Assembly (NCBI GenBank): GCA_009836625.1
Contig: VXVC01000004.1
Location: 1,077,037 to 1,141,036 of the forward strand
DNA length: 64,000 nt
Direction: 5' to 3'
Origin: Holophagales bacterium
GTDB lineage: Bacteria; Acidobacteriota; Thermoanaerobaculia; Multivoradales; Multivoraceae
The first letter of the stretch is position 1. Every line of letters begins with the position of its first letter. The notes under the pieces were generated by a model, which did not search any database, was not told where the DNA came from, and saw nothing but the letters and a program-made list of their open reading frames with translations. Below, one piece after another: positions 35,373 to 43,500 of the stretch. The translations under genes were made by a program, and so were the position numbers.

Positions 35373-35679
35373 GCCCGGACGCTGGGCGCGCGCGACAAAT
35401 CTGTCGCACCCAACTACCGACCGCACATTCCTGTGCTGCGAGTGCGTGCCGACTGCTTCGGCGAGTCGGTCGCTGAGCCTGTCCAGAAGCTTCCCGACAC
35501 CTCCCTCGTTCGACCCTAAGTCCCGTTGAACCGGCGATTTCTGGGTCACCGGCCGGCCGCCGTCCGGCCCGGCGCCCGCGACTGTCGCCGACCCGCGTGG
35601 TTGGCACGATTCTCGATACATGTCCGGGCAAGCCCGGGCGACGCTCGGCCGGGCCAACCGACTACGAGGAGGTACTCGA
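35373..35679. other. Intergenic control region upstream of amtB
   Basis: This 307-base gap has no credible gene. It holds two short perfect inverted repeats, GCGACA-aatc-TGTCGC (35392-35407) and GCACA-ttcc-TGTGC (35423-35436), then the sigma-54-like site at 35602. The first hairpin could end the amine oxidase transcript, but it lacks a U-tract. The second resembles half-sites of an NtrC-type operator but with non-standard spacing. Both are weak calls. Confidence 0.4.
35602..35617 (+). promoter_or_regulatory. Sigma-54-type promoter for amtB
   Basis: TGGCACGATTCTCGAT compared with consensus TGGCACGNNNNTTGCW matches all seven bases of the -24 block and T, G and W in the -12 block; two -12 bases differ. 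It is 62 bases upstream of the amtB ATG, a normal distance. Control by sigma-54 and an NtrC-like activator would suit ammonium-transport genes. Confidence 0.5.
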
Positions 35680-37017
35680 ATGAGCTTCAGAACGCGAGGC
35701 CGGACGTTTCGTCTGGGTCCGGCCCTGGGACTGACGCTGCTCCTGGCCCTGCTGGCAGCTTCGCCCGCGGCAGCCCAGGACGGCGTGGACACCGGCGACA
35801 CGGCGTGGATGCTGGCCGCCAGCGCCCTGGTGCTGCTGATGACGCCGGGACTGGCGTTCTTCTACGGCGGACTCGTCCGCCGCAAGAACGTCCTCTCGAT
35901 CCTCATGCAGTGCTTCCTGTGCATGGGCGTCATGACCGTGCTGTGGGTCGTCATCGGCTTCAGCCTCGCCTTCGCCCCTTCCGCCCTGGGCGGCCTGATC
36001 GGCGGCGGCGACTACTTCCTGCTCGGCAGCCTGGGCCACGACGCCTGGGACGGCACGACCATTCCGGCACCGCTGTTCATGATCTTCCAGGGCATGTTCG
36101 CGATCATCACGCCGGCACTCATGATCGGGGCCTTCGCCGAGCGGATGAAGTTCAGCGCCATCTGCCTGTTCATGAGCGCCTGGCTGCTGGTCGTCTACGC
36201 TCCGGTCTGTCACTGGGTCTGGGGTAGCGGCGGCGGCTTCTTCGGATTCGGCGAGGGAGCACTCGACTTCGCGGGCGGCACCGTGGTCCACATCAACGCC
36301 GGCGTTTCCGCCCTGGTCGCGGCGATGGTCCTCGGCCGGCGTCGGGACTATCCCGTGCATACCTCCCCGCCCCACAACCTGCCGTTCGCCGTCCTCGGCA
36401 CGGGGCTGCTCTGGTTCGGATGGTTCGGCTTCAACGCCGGCAGCGCCCTGGCAGCCAACGGGTCGGCCGCCAACGCCTTCGTCGTCACCCAAGTGGCAAC
36501 CGCCACCGCGGCCGCCACCTGGGGACTGATCGACTGGATCCGCGACTCGAAGCCGACGCTCCTGGGCGTCATCACCGGCGCAGTCGCCGGCCTCGTGGCG
36601 ATCACGCCGGCCTGCGGCTCCGTCAGCGCCATCGGCGCGATCGGCGTCGGCGCCGGCGCTTCACTGTTCGCCTACCTGGCCGTCACCTGGCTCAAGGCCA
36701 GGCTCGGCTACGACGACTCGCTGGACGTCTTCGGCGTCCACGGCGTCGCCGGCATGTGGGGCGCGGTCGCGGCAGGACTCTGGGCCACGGACACCGTGCC
36801 TGAGAACGATGCGAACGGCCTGTTCTACGGCAACGCCGGACAGGTCTGGACCCAGATCGAGGCGGTTCTCTTCACCATCGTCTGGGCCGCCGTCGTGTCC
36901 TTCATCCTGCTCAAGATCGTCGACCTGATCGTTGGCCTCCGCGTCAGCGACGACGAGGAGCGGATCGGTCTCGACCTCACCGACCACCGCGAAAACGCCT
37001 ACACCCTGGTTGACTAG
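35680..37017 (+). CDS. amtB: Ammonium transporter AmtB
   Basis: A 445-residue membrane protein starting at ATG 35680 behind GAGGAGG; upstream ATG 35620 has no such site. A signal peptide (ALGLTLLLALLAASPAAAQ) precedes eleven membrane segments. The family opening DTAWMLAASALVLLMTPGLA with FFYGGLVRRKN, the first pore His in VVHINAGVSALVAAMVLG and the second in DVFGVHGVAGMWGAVAAGLW form the twin-His conducting site. It imports ammonium and is gated by a P-II protein binding from the cytoplasm, here encoded 18 bases downstream. The sigma-54-like site upstream suggests induction under nitrogen limitation. Confidence 0.96.
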   Translation: MSFRTRGRTFRLGPALGLTLLLALLAASPAAAQDGVDTGDTAWMLAASALVLLMTPGLAFFYGGLVRRKNVLSILMQCFLCMGVMTVLWVVIGFSLAFAPSALGGLIGGGDYFLLGSLGHDAWDGTTIPAPLFMIFQGMFAIITPALMIGAFAERMKFSAICLFMSAWLLVVYAPVCHWVWGSGGGFFGFGEGALDFAGGTVVHINAGVSALVAAMVLGRRRDYPVHTSPPHNLPFAVLGTGLLWFGWFGFNAGSALAANGSAANAFVVTQVATATAAATWGLIDWIRDSKPTLLGVITGAVAGLVAITPACGSVSAIGAIGVGAGASLFAYLAVTWLKARLGYDDSLDVFGVHGVAGMWGAVAAGLWATDTVPENDANGLFYGNAGQVWTQIEAVLFTIVWAAVVSFILLKIVDLIVGLRVSDDEERIGLDLTDHRENAYTLVD

Positions 37018-37035
37018 GGCCGAAGGAGGAATGAC

Positions 37036-37377
37036 ATGAAGTACATCGTGGCAATCGTTCAGCCCGACAGGATGCAGGAGGTCCTCGATCTGCTGGAAGA
37101 GAAGGAGATTCACCTCCTGACCGTCTCCAGCGTGATGGGACGCGGCCGCCAGCGAGGGGTGGCCGAGGTCTACCGGGGTCACAAGGAAGCGGGCGCCCTG
37201 CTGCGCAAGCTCAAGATCGAGATCGCGGTGAACGACGACTACGTCGACATCGTGATCGACGCGATCACGAGGGGCGCCAAGACCGGCCGGGTCGGCGACG
37301 GGAAGATCTTCGTCCTGCCGCTCGAGGAGACCATCCGGATCCGCACTGGCGAAACGGGGAACGTCGCGATCGGCTGA
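37036..37377 (+). CDS. glnK: P-II nitrogen regulatory protein (GlnB/GlnK) lacking Tyr51
   Basis: A 113-residue protein collinear with E. coli GlnB without gaps. Conserved residues are Gln39 in GRGRQRG, Lys58, the GRVGDGKIFV loop with Lys90, and IRIRTGE with Arg101 and Arg103, so ATP/ADP and 2-oxoglutarate binding should be intact. In the T-loop EVYRGHKEAG keeps Tyr46 but has Glu51 where enterobacterial P-II carries the uridylylated Tyr51. The protein therefore cannot be modified at that site by GlnD and probably signals by ligand binding alone. AAGGAGGA precedes the ATG. It should bind and block AmtB, and may also act on GlnE, whose gene is convergent. Confidence 0.95.
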   Translation: MKYIVAIVQPDRMQEVLDLLEEKEIHLLTVSSVMGRGRQRGVAEVYRGHKEAGALLRKLKIEIAVNDDYVDIVIDAITRGAKTGRVGDGKIFVLPLEETIRIRTGETGNVAIG

Positions 37378-37404
37378 CTACAGCCATCGCGCACAACTGG
37401 AACG

Positions 37405-37439
37405 CGCGCCGTGGGAGTTCCCGCTCCCCGGCGCGTTTT
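37405..37439. terminator. Intrinsic terminator after glnK
   Basis: CGCGCCG-t-GGGAG pairs with CTCCC-CGGCGCG around the loop TTCCCG, a twelve-base-pair stem with one bulged T, followed by TTTT. It lies between glnK and the convergent end of glnE (stop at 37445), and should end the amtB-glnK transcript. Confidence 0.8.
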
Positions 37440-37444
37440 CCTTC

Positions 37445-40400
37445 TCAGTCCGACAGCCCGTCGAACAGACGCTCGAGCGATCGCATGTGCTGGACGATCC
37501 GGTCCCAGGCGCCCTCCTCGTCCGGCAGCTGTCCGAGACTGTGCAGCCGACGTGCCAGGAAGCGGAACTCCCTCGTATCCGCCGGGGGAATGACGAGGTC
37601 CTTGCTGTGCCCGCGGACGATCCGCAGGCAGTTGATCACCGCGCGCAGGAGCCGGTAGCCCTCGCTGATCTGCTCGAACTCGTCAGCCGACAGGTGGCCG
37701 CGCTCGTGGAGCGCGTGAACCGCGTCGAGTGTGTTCGTCTGCCGCACCTCCGCGTCGCCGGCGCCGGCCGCGATCTGCCGCACCTGGACGGAGTACTCGG
37801 CGTCCAGCAGGCCGCCGGCGCTGAACTTCGCGTTCGTCGTGCCGCGCGTGACGAGTTCCGACCGCTGGCGTTTCCTGAGATGCCGGATCCTCGCGACGTC
37901 GTGCGGACGTGGATCGAAAACGAACTCCTGGCGGTGCGCCTCGACGCGAGCGGCAAGATCCGGGTCGCCGGCCACCGTGCGTAGCCGCACCAGCGCCTGA
38001 CGTTCGTACGGATCCGCCTCCCCGTCGAAGCTGTAGTACGAAACGAAGCGCTGAAACGAGGCGGCAAGCGGCGACGAAGCGCCGCCCGGCCGCAGCCGCC
38101 AGTCGAGTTCGAAGATCCCGTCGCGCTTGGCACGGATCAACCGCGACAGCCGTTGCGCCGCTCTCTCGTAGAACTCGCCACCCTGAGCGAGCAGGGACCG
38201 TTCGGCGTCCCAGACGAACATCAACTCGATGTCCGACGCGTACCCCAGATCGCGTCCGCCCCACTTCCCGAGCGCGCAAAGGCACCAGGCTCCAGACTCG
38301 GCTCCGTCGCCGGCCGTCTCCCCGACGGCTTCGGCCGCCGCCCGCGCGAGCACGACATCGGAGAGCGTCGACAGCTCTTCGCCGAAATCGCTGAAGCGCT
38401 CGATCCGCCGCGTCAGGTGACGCATGTCGATACGTCCGATCTCGTCGTCCTTGAAGCGGTTGAGGGCCTCCTCCGGCGCCTCCTGTCCTTCGAGCGCGAC
38501 ATCGAGGCGGCTCTCCAGGTCCTTCCGTCCAGCGCCCAGGTCGAGGTCGGCCATGCCCTCGAGCAGCGGCATCAGGTTCTCGTGCTGGCGACGCAGGAAC
38601 TCCTCCCAGAGATACGTGCCGGCTCCCAGCACGCGTGCCAGTTCGTCGAGCGACGACGCCAGGGCCTGCGTCGGATCGGCAACCTGCTTGCAGGCCGCAT
38701 CGATCAGCGCCCCGAACTGCCGCAGGGCGAGCTGCGGGTTCGGCGCCACCGCCAGCCGCCGCGCGAACTGCTTCATCAGCGTCACCGTGAGTCGGAGATG
38801 GTCGACGCCGATGCGGTCCTCGATCTTCCCGCCGCTCCGCGTGGTGACGAACAGGCGGTCGCGGACTTCGCCCTGGACCGTGTCGAACTCGACCTTGTCG
38901 ATCCAGTAGTCGCGGGTAGAGAGAACATTGGCGAACTCGAACAGGAACATGAAGCTGTCGGGACTTCGGATCTCGAGGATCGTGCAGTGCTCGTCCGACT
39001 CGTTGTCGACCGAAATCGATATGGGAGGCATGACCTGTTCGGCATCGACGCCCGGATCGGCCAGACGGGCGGCCTCCATCACGCGCAGGGTCAGTTCCTC
39101 GTTGGCGCGCTGCGCGTCACCCTCGGCCAACATGCCCAGAAGCCGGTTCAGGTCCCGCTCGAAGTCCGTCCAGGAGAAGACGCGGGAAGCGTGGGCCGGC
39201 GCCGGCTGGATGTCGGCGGAGTACACGATGCGCGTGGGGCCAGGCGTCGCTGGCCGCGACTTCTGGTCCTTGCGGTGACGCTGGCGGCCGCGCCGGCCAC
39301 GCGTCCGCGACGAAGGACGCCGGCCCGCCCTCCCGGGCCGCCGGTAGAACTCCATGTCGCCCGTGTCCTGGTAAGTGTAGGAACTGCCGCTCAGGATCGA
39401 CTGGCCGTAGGCCGCGAGCAGGCCGCAGATCTTGGCGAACTCCCCCTGGTAATCGTTGGCGACCACCGTCACGCGGCGAGTCGAACCGACGTGCCGCACG
39501 TCGACCCGGCACAATCGCTCGCTGTCGAGTTCGTGGATCAGCTCGACGTGGCGGGACACCTCCTCCACCGGGTGAGCGAGGAAGTAGGCGCTCTCGAGGC
39601 GCCGAAAGTGCTCGTCGATGAGTTCCGCCGGCAGGTCCGGGCACCGTTCCCGCACCTGGTGCTTACGTTCCAGAAAGTCGATCGTCTCGTCGAAGAACTC
39701 GCCGAAGATGCGCCGCACCTCGGCCGCCGTCTCTTCATAGCGGCCGCCCAGATCGAGCGTGTCGAGCGGCTGGCGCAGTGCGAAGGCAACCCGCCACTGG
39801 AATGTCGCCCACTGTTTCGGCGCGCGCGGAAGCTGGCGTACCGGCAGGTCGCGTTCCAACTGCAACACGTGCTCGACGACCCGCAGGAAGATGTAGGCCT
39901 CGCGCAACCGGTCGTACTCCTCCTTCGTGACCACGCGGTGCGCCCGCAGCCGGGACATAGCCCGCAGCGTGTTCGGCGAGCGCAGGCTCTTGTTGGAGGC
40001 GCCGTGGTAGAGCTGCAGCAACTGGACGATGAACTCGATGTCGCGGATGCTGCCGGCGCCGAGCTTCACATTGCCGATCTCCGTGCCCTTGGAGCGAAGC
40101 GACTTCTCGATCATCTGCTTCATCTCGAAGACTTCCCGCAGCAGGGTCTCCGGCGGCCTGTCCGGATCGAAGACGAAGCGCCGCGTACCGTCGATCAGCG
40201 CCTTGGCCGCGGCTGCGTCGCCCCCGGCGAAGCGCGCCTTGATCAGCGCCTGGAACGTCCAGTTCATGCCGTAGCGCTCGTAGAAGCGGAGGTATTGACT
40301 CACCGTCCGCACCAGGGGGCCCATCTTGCCCTCGGGCCGCAGGCGCATGTCCACGCGGAAGACGAAACCGTCGCCCGTGTTGTCGGAGATCAGGCGAATG

Positions 40401-40942
40401 AACTGGGGCGCCTGCCTCTGCAGCCGGTGCAGGGCTTCCTGGTCGACATCGTCCGAGGCCACGAACAGGGCGTCGATGTCCGAGCTGTAGTTCACCTCCA
40501 GCCCGCCCCACTTGCCCATCGCGATCACCGCGAACGGTTCCTTGTCCAGGCCGGTCGCATCGAGCGCCCGCTGGACGCAGACGTCCGCCACCTGGGAGAT
40601 CTTCTGTGTCGTCGCGGCGAAGTCGTCGAGGCCGCTGAAGTCGGCGACCGCGACCCGGATCAGCTCGCGATACCGAAGGACGCGGAGCCAGCGGCGCATG
40701 TCCTCGTCCGGCGCCGGCCGGAGCGCGGCCATGCGCTCGCGCTGCGCGTCCACCGACTCCTGTTCGACGGGAAAGAGCCCCTCGTCCGCGTCCGGATGCG
40801 CGTCGAGCCACCGGGCGTAGGCCGGGGCGTACTCGCGCAGGATGTCCCGCTGCGCCAGCGCGAGGGTTTGCCGCGGATCCTCGGCGTCCTCGATGTCCAT
40901 GGCCGCGAAGGCCTCGATCGCTTGCTCAAGGCGCGAGTTCAC
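37445..40942 (-). CDS. glnE: Glutamine synthetase adenylyltransferase/deadenylase with internal ACT-like domains
   Basis: GTG 40942, behind GAGGAG, gives 1165 residues, against about 950 in E. coli GlnE. Two nucleotidyltransferase halves are clear: GKWGGLEVNYSSDIDALFV (residues 144-161) and LGKWGGRDLGYASDIELMFV (891-910), each followed by a helical domain (LGAGSIRDIEFIVQ and SAGGLLDAEYSVQ). Between them are a stretch RVTVVANDYQGEFAKICGLL with AYGQSILSGS (about 488-535) and CTILEIRSPDSFMFLFEFAN plus DYWIDKVEFDT (about 650-705), both shaped like ACT regulatory domains. They are joined by an Arg-rich linker (536-565). It adenylylates and deadenylylates glutamine synthetase. The extra domains suggest direct sensing of glutamine or another amino acid. 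Confidence 0.9.
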   Translation of the reverse strand: MNSRLEQAIEAFAAMDIEDAEDPRQTLALAQRDILREYAPAYARWLDAHPDADEGLFPVEQESVDAQRERMAALRPAPDEDMRRWLRVLRYRELIRVAVADFSGLDDFAATTQKISQVADVCVQRALDATGLDKEPFAVIAMGKWGGLEVNYSSDIDALFVASDDVDQEALHRLQRQAPQFIRLISDNTGDGFVFRVDMRLRPEGKMGPLVRTVSQYLRFYERYGMNWTFQALIKARFAGGDAAAAKALIDGTRRFVFDPDRPPETLLREVFEMKQMIEKSLRSKGTEIGNVKLGAGSIRDIEFIVQLLQLYHGASNKSLRSPNTLRAMSRLRAHRVVTKEEYDRLREAYIFLRVVEHVLQLERDLPVRQLPRAPKQWATFQWRVAFALRQPLDTLDLGGRYEETAAEVRRIFGEFFDETIDFLERKHQVRERCPDLPAELIDEHFRRLESAYFLAHPVEEVSRHVELIHELDSERLCRVDVRHVGSTRRVTVVANDYQGEFAKICGLLAAYGQSILSGSSYTYQDTGDMEFYRRPGRAGRRPSSRTRGRRGRQRHRKDQKSRPATPGPTRIVYSADIQPAPAHASRVFSWTDFERDLNRLLGMLAEGDAQRANEELTLRVMEAARLADPGVDAEQVMPPISISVDNESDEHCTILEIRSPDSFMFLFEFANVLSTRDYWIDKVEFDTVQGEVRDRLFVTTRSGGKIEDRIGVDHLRLTVTLMKQFARRLAVAPNPQLALRQFGALIDAACKQVADPTQALASSLDELARVLGAGTYLWEEFLRRQHENLMPLLEGMADLDLGAGRKDLESRLDVALEGQEAPEEALNRFKDDEIGRIDMRHLTRRIERFSDFGEELSTLSDVVLARAAAEAVGETAGDGAESGAWCLCALGKWGGRDLGYASDIELMFVWDAERSLLAQGGEFYERAAQRLSRLIRAKRDGIFELDWRLRPGGASSPLAASFQRFVSYYSFDGEADPYERQALVRLRTVAGDPDLAARVEAHRQEFVFDPRPHDVARIRHLRKRQRSELVTRGTTNAKFSAGGLLDAEYSVQVRQIAAGAGDAEVRQTNTLDAVHALHERGHLSADEFEQISEGYRLLRAVINCLRIVRGHSKDLVIPPADTREFRFLARRLHSLGQLPDEEGAWDRIVQHMRSLERLFDGLSD

Positions 40943-41063
40943 GGCAACTCCTCCTCGTCTGTGGCCCGCCGACAGCGGCGGAGGCAGGATGCTAGCGAAC
41001 GGTGCGCCGCACCTTGCGACTGGAGCGGTATGGTTCACGAACGTCCTGACGGAGGAGTTCGCC

Positions 41064-43484
41064 ATGAGATCAGCTATCGCCATCGCCTGCTCGCTACTCG
41101 CTCTCGCCTTCATCGACGCGGCCGCGGCACAGTCGCACCCTGGCTCCTCCGGCGGCTATCTCAGCCCGCCGCAGGAGATCGTCGACATCCTCGACGCGCC
41201 GCCGACTCCCGGCGTGCTCGTGAGCCCGAACCGGGACGTCATCGTGCTGACCGAGCGACGGAGCATGCCGCCGATCTCCTGGCAGGCGCGGCCGCTGGAG
41301 CGTCTGGCGGGCTACCGGATCGACCCGCGCAACAGCGGGCCCTGGCGAGCGCCCGAGACCGCGGCGCTGACGATCCGCCGGGTCGAAGGGGACGCGAGCG
41401 CCGAAGGCATGCGCATCGACGCGCCCCACGGAACGACGCTCGGCTGGCCGCAGTTCTCGCCCGACGGCTCCCACCTCTCCTATGCCGTCCTCCGCGACAC
41501 GGGGATCGAGCTCTGGATCATCGACATTGGGAGCGGCAAGCAGCGAGCGCTGACTTCGGCGTCGCTCAACGCGACGTGGGGGAACCCGTGCCAGTGGCTG
41601 TTCGACTCGAGCGGCGTGCTCTGCCGCTTCCGAATGCCCGGAAGGGGCGCGCCACCTTCGCCGCCGCGGCAGCCCGACGGGCCGAACATCCAGGAACACG
41701 ACGGCCGCCTGTCACCGGTGCGCACCTACCAGGACCTGCTCGCGAACGCCTACGACGAGGCGCTGTTCGAGTACCACTTCACGAGCCGGATCGAGACCGT
41801 CGACCTTGCCACCGGGAAGCGGACCCAGATCGGCGAACCCGGGCTCTTCATGCGCGTCTCCGGCGCTCCCGACAGCCGGCACCTGCTCGTGGAGCGGCTC
41901 GAGCATCCCTTCTCCTGGTTGCACCCGGCGAGCCGCTTCCCGCGTGCGGTCGAAGCGTGGACGCGGGACGGCGGCAAAGTCGCCACGCTGGCGACGCTGC
42001 CGCTCGCCGACGCCGTGCCGATCGGCGGCGTTCCCACCGGGCCGCGAGGTCACCGCTGGAATCCCGCGGCGCCCGCCACGCTCGTCTGGAGCGAGGCGCA
42101 GGACGGCGGCGACCCGAAGGCCGAGGTGCCGCACCGCGACCATGTGTTCGCGCTTGACGCGCCGTTCGACGGCGAACCGCGGGAGCTGACCCGCACGGAA
42201 CACCGCTTCACGGGGATCGGCTGGACAGCCGACGGCACCGCTCTGGTCAACGAGTACGACCGCGAGACCCGCTGGTTCCGCACGTCGCTGCTCGATGTCG
42301 GCGGCGACGAGCCGCGGACGCTTTTCGACCGCAGCGCCGAGGACCGCTACGGCGATCCGGGCTTCCCGTGGCAGCGGCCTGGGGGCGGCACCGCGAGCTC
42401 CGTGGTCCTGCAGGACGGCGACAGCATCTACCTCGTGGGCCGCGGCGCCTCGCCCGAAGGCGACCTGCCCTTCGTCGACCGTCTGAATCTCAACACCCTG
42501 GCCACGGAACGTCTGTTCCGCAGCGAGTCCGGGACCTACGAAACGGCGGTTGCCGTGCTGGCGGCGGACGGCGGCTCGCTCCTGACCCGCCGCGAGCGCA
42601 CGACCGAGCCGCCCAACTACTTCGCGACGAACCCCTCGACAGGCGGCCGGCGCGCCCTGACCGACTTCAGCGACCCGGCGCCGATCCTCCGGCAGGTCGA
42701 GAAGCGGCTGCTGACCTACGAACGGGAGGACGGCGTCGGCCTGTCGGCGACTCTCTACCTGCCGCCGGGCTACCAGGAGGGCGACCGGCCGCCCATGCTG
42801 CTCTGGGCCTATCCTCGCGAGTTCACGAACGTCAACGCGGCGAGCCAGGTGACCGGCTCGCCCCACCGTTTCACCACCCTGCGCGGCGCCTCCCACCTGT
42901 TGCTACTGACCCAGGGCTACGCGATCCTGGACGGACCGACGATGCCGATCGTCGGCGAGGGCGAGACGGCGAACGACACGTACGTCGAGCAACTCGTCTC
43001 GAGCGCGAAAGCGGCGATCGACAAGGTCGTCGAACTCGGCGTCGCTGACCCCGATCGGATCGCCATCGGCGGCCACAGCTACGGCGCCTTCATGACCGCC
43101 AACCTGCTCGCCCACTCCGACCTGTTCGCGGCCGGCATCGCCCGCAGCGGCGCCTACAACCGGTCACTCACCCCGTTCGGCTTCCAGAACGAACGCCGCA
43201 CCTTCTGGGAAGCGCAGCACATCTACGCCGCCATGTCGCCGTTCTTCCACGCCGAGAAGGTGAACGAGCCGATCCTGCTCACCCACGGCGAGATCGACAA
43301 CAACTCCGGCACCTTCCCGATCCAGTCCGAGCGCTTCTACCAGGCCCTGAAGGGTCACGGCGCCACGGTGCGCTACGTCACGATGCCTCACGAGTCCCAC
43401 GGCTACGCCGCGCGGGAGTCGGTGCTACATGTCGTAGCCGAAATGCTGAACTGGTGCGACCGCTACCTGCGTAAGGGGCAGTGA
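41064..43484 (+). CDS. S9 family serine peptidase (prolyl oligopeptidase fold), exported
   Basis: An 806-residue protein. ATG 41064 follows GGAGGAG and starts a signal peptide (AIAIACSLLALAFIDAAAAQ). Residues up to about 560 form a beta-propeller (for example WPQFSPDGSHLSYAVLRD). The C-terminal alpha/beta-hydrolase domain has PPMLLWAYPREF, the nucleophile IGGHSYGAFMTANLLAHSDL, LLTHGEIDNNSGTFPIQS (Asp) and MPHESHGY (His). It most resembles the glutamyl endopeptidase/acylaminoacyl-peptidase branch of S9. It would cut peptides in the periplasm. It is divergent from glnE across 121 bases. Confidence 0.9.
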   Translation: MRSAIAIACSLLALAFIDAAAAQSHPGSSGGYLSPPQEIVDILDAPPTPGVLVSPNRDVIVLTERRSMPPISWQARPLERLAGYRIDPRNSGPWRAPETAALTIRRVEGDASAEGMRIDAPHGTTLGWPQFSPDGSHLSYAVLRDTGIELWIIDIGSGKQRALTSASLNATWGNPCQWLFDSSGVLCRFRMPGRGAPPSPPRQPDGPNIQEHDGRLSPVRTYQDLLANAYDEALFEYHFTSRIETVDLATGKRTQIGEPGLFMRVSGAPDSRHLLVERLEHPFSWLHPASRFPRAVEAWTRDGGKVATLATLPLADAVPIGGVPTGPRGHRWNPAAPATLVWSEAQDGGDPKAEVPHRDHVFALDAPFDGEPRELTRTEHRFTGIGWTADGTALVNEYDRETRWFRTSLLDVGGDEPRTLFDRSAEDRYGDPGFPWQRPGGGTASSVVLQDGDSIYLVGRGASPEGDLPFVDRLNLNTLATERLFRSESGTYETAVAVLAADGGSLLTRRERTTEPPNYFATNPSTGGRRALTDFSDPAPILRQVEKRLLTYEREDGVGLSATLYLPPGYQEGDRPPMLLWAYPREFTNVNAASQVTGSPHRFTTLRGASHLLLLTQGYAILDGPTMPIVGEGETANDTYVEQLVSSAKAAIDKVVELGVADPDRIAIGGHSYGAFMTANLLAHSDLFAAGIARSGAYNRSLTPFGFQNERRTFWEAQHIYAAMSPFFHAEKVNEPILLTHGEIDNNSGTFPIQSERFYQALKGHGATVRYVTMPHESHGYAARESVLHVVAEMLNWCDRYLRKGQ

Positions 43485-43500
43485 AGCAGGGCTGCGGAGC

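Noticed and set aside
35392-35407. Hairpin GCGACA-aatc-TGTCGC as a terminator of the amine oxidase gene
   Set aside because: Only six base pairs and no U-tract; kept only as part of the intergenic description.
38153-42157. Very long plus-strand open frame opposite glnE
   Set aside because: Arg/Leu/Val-rich low-information translation across two well-supported genes; a GC-driven shadow.
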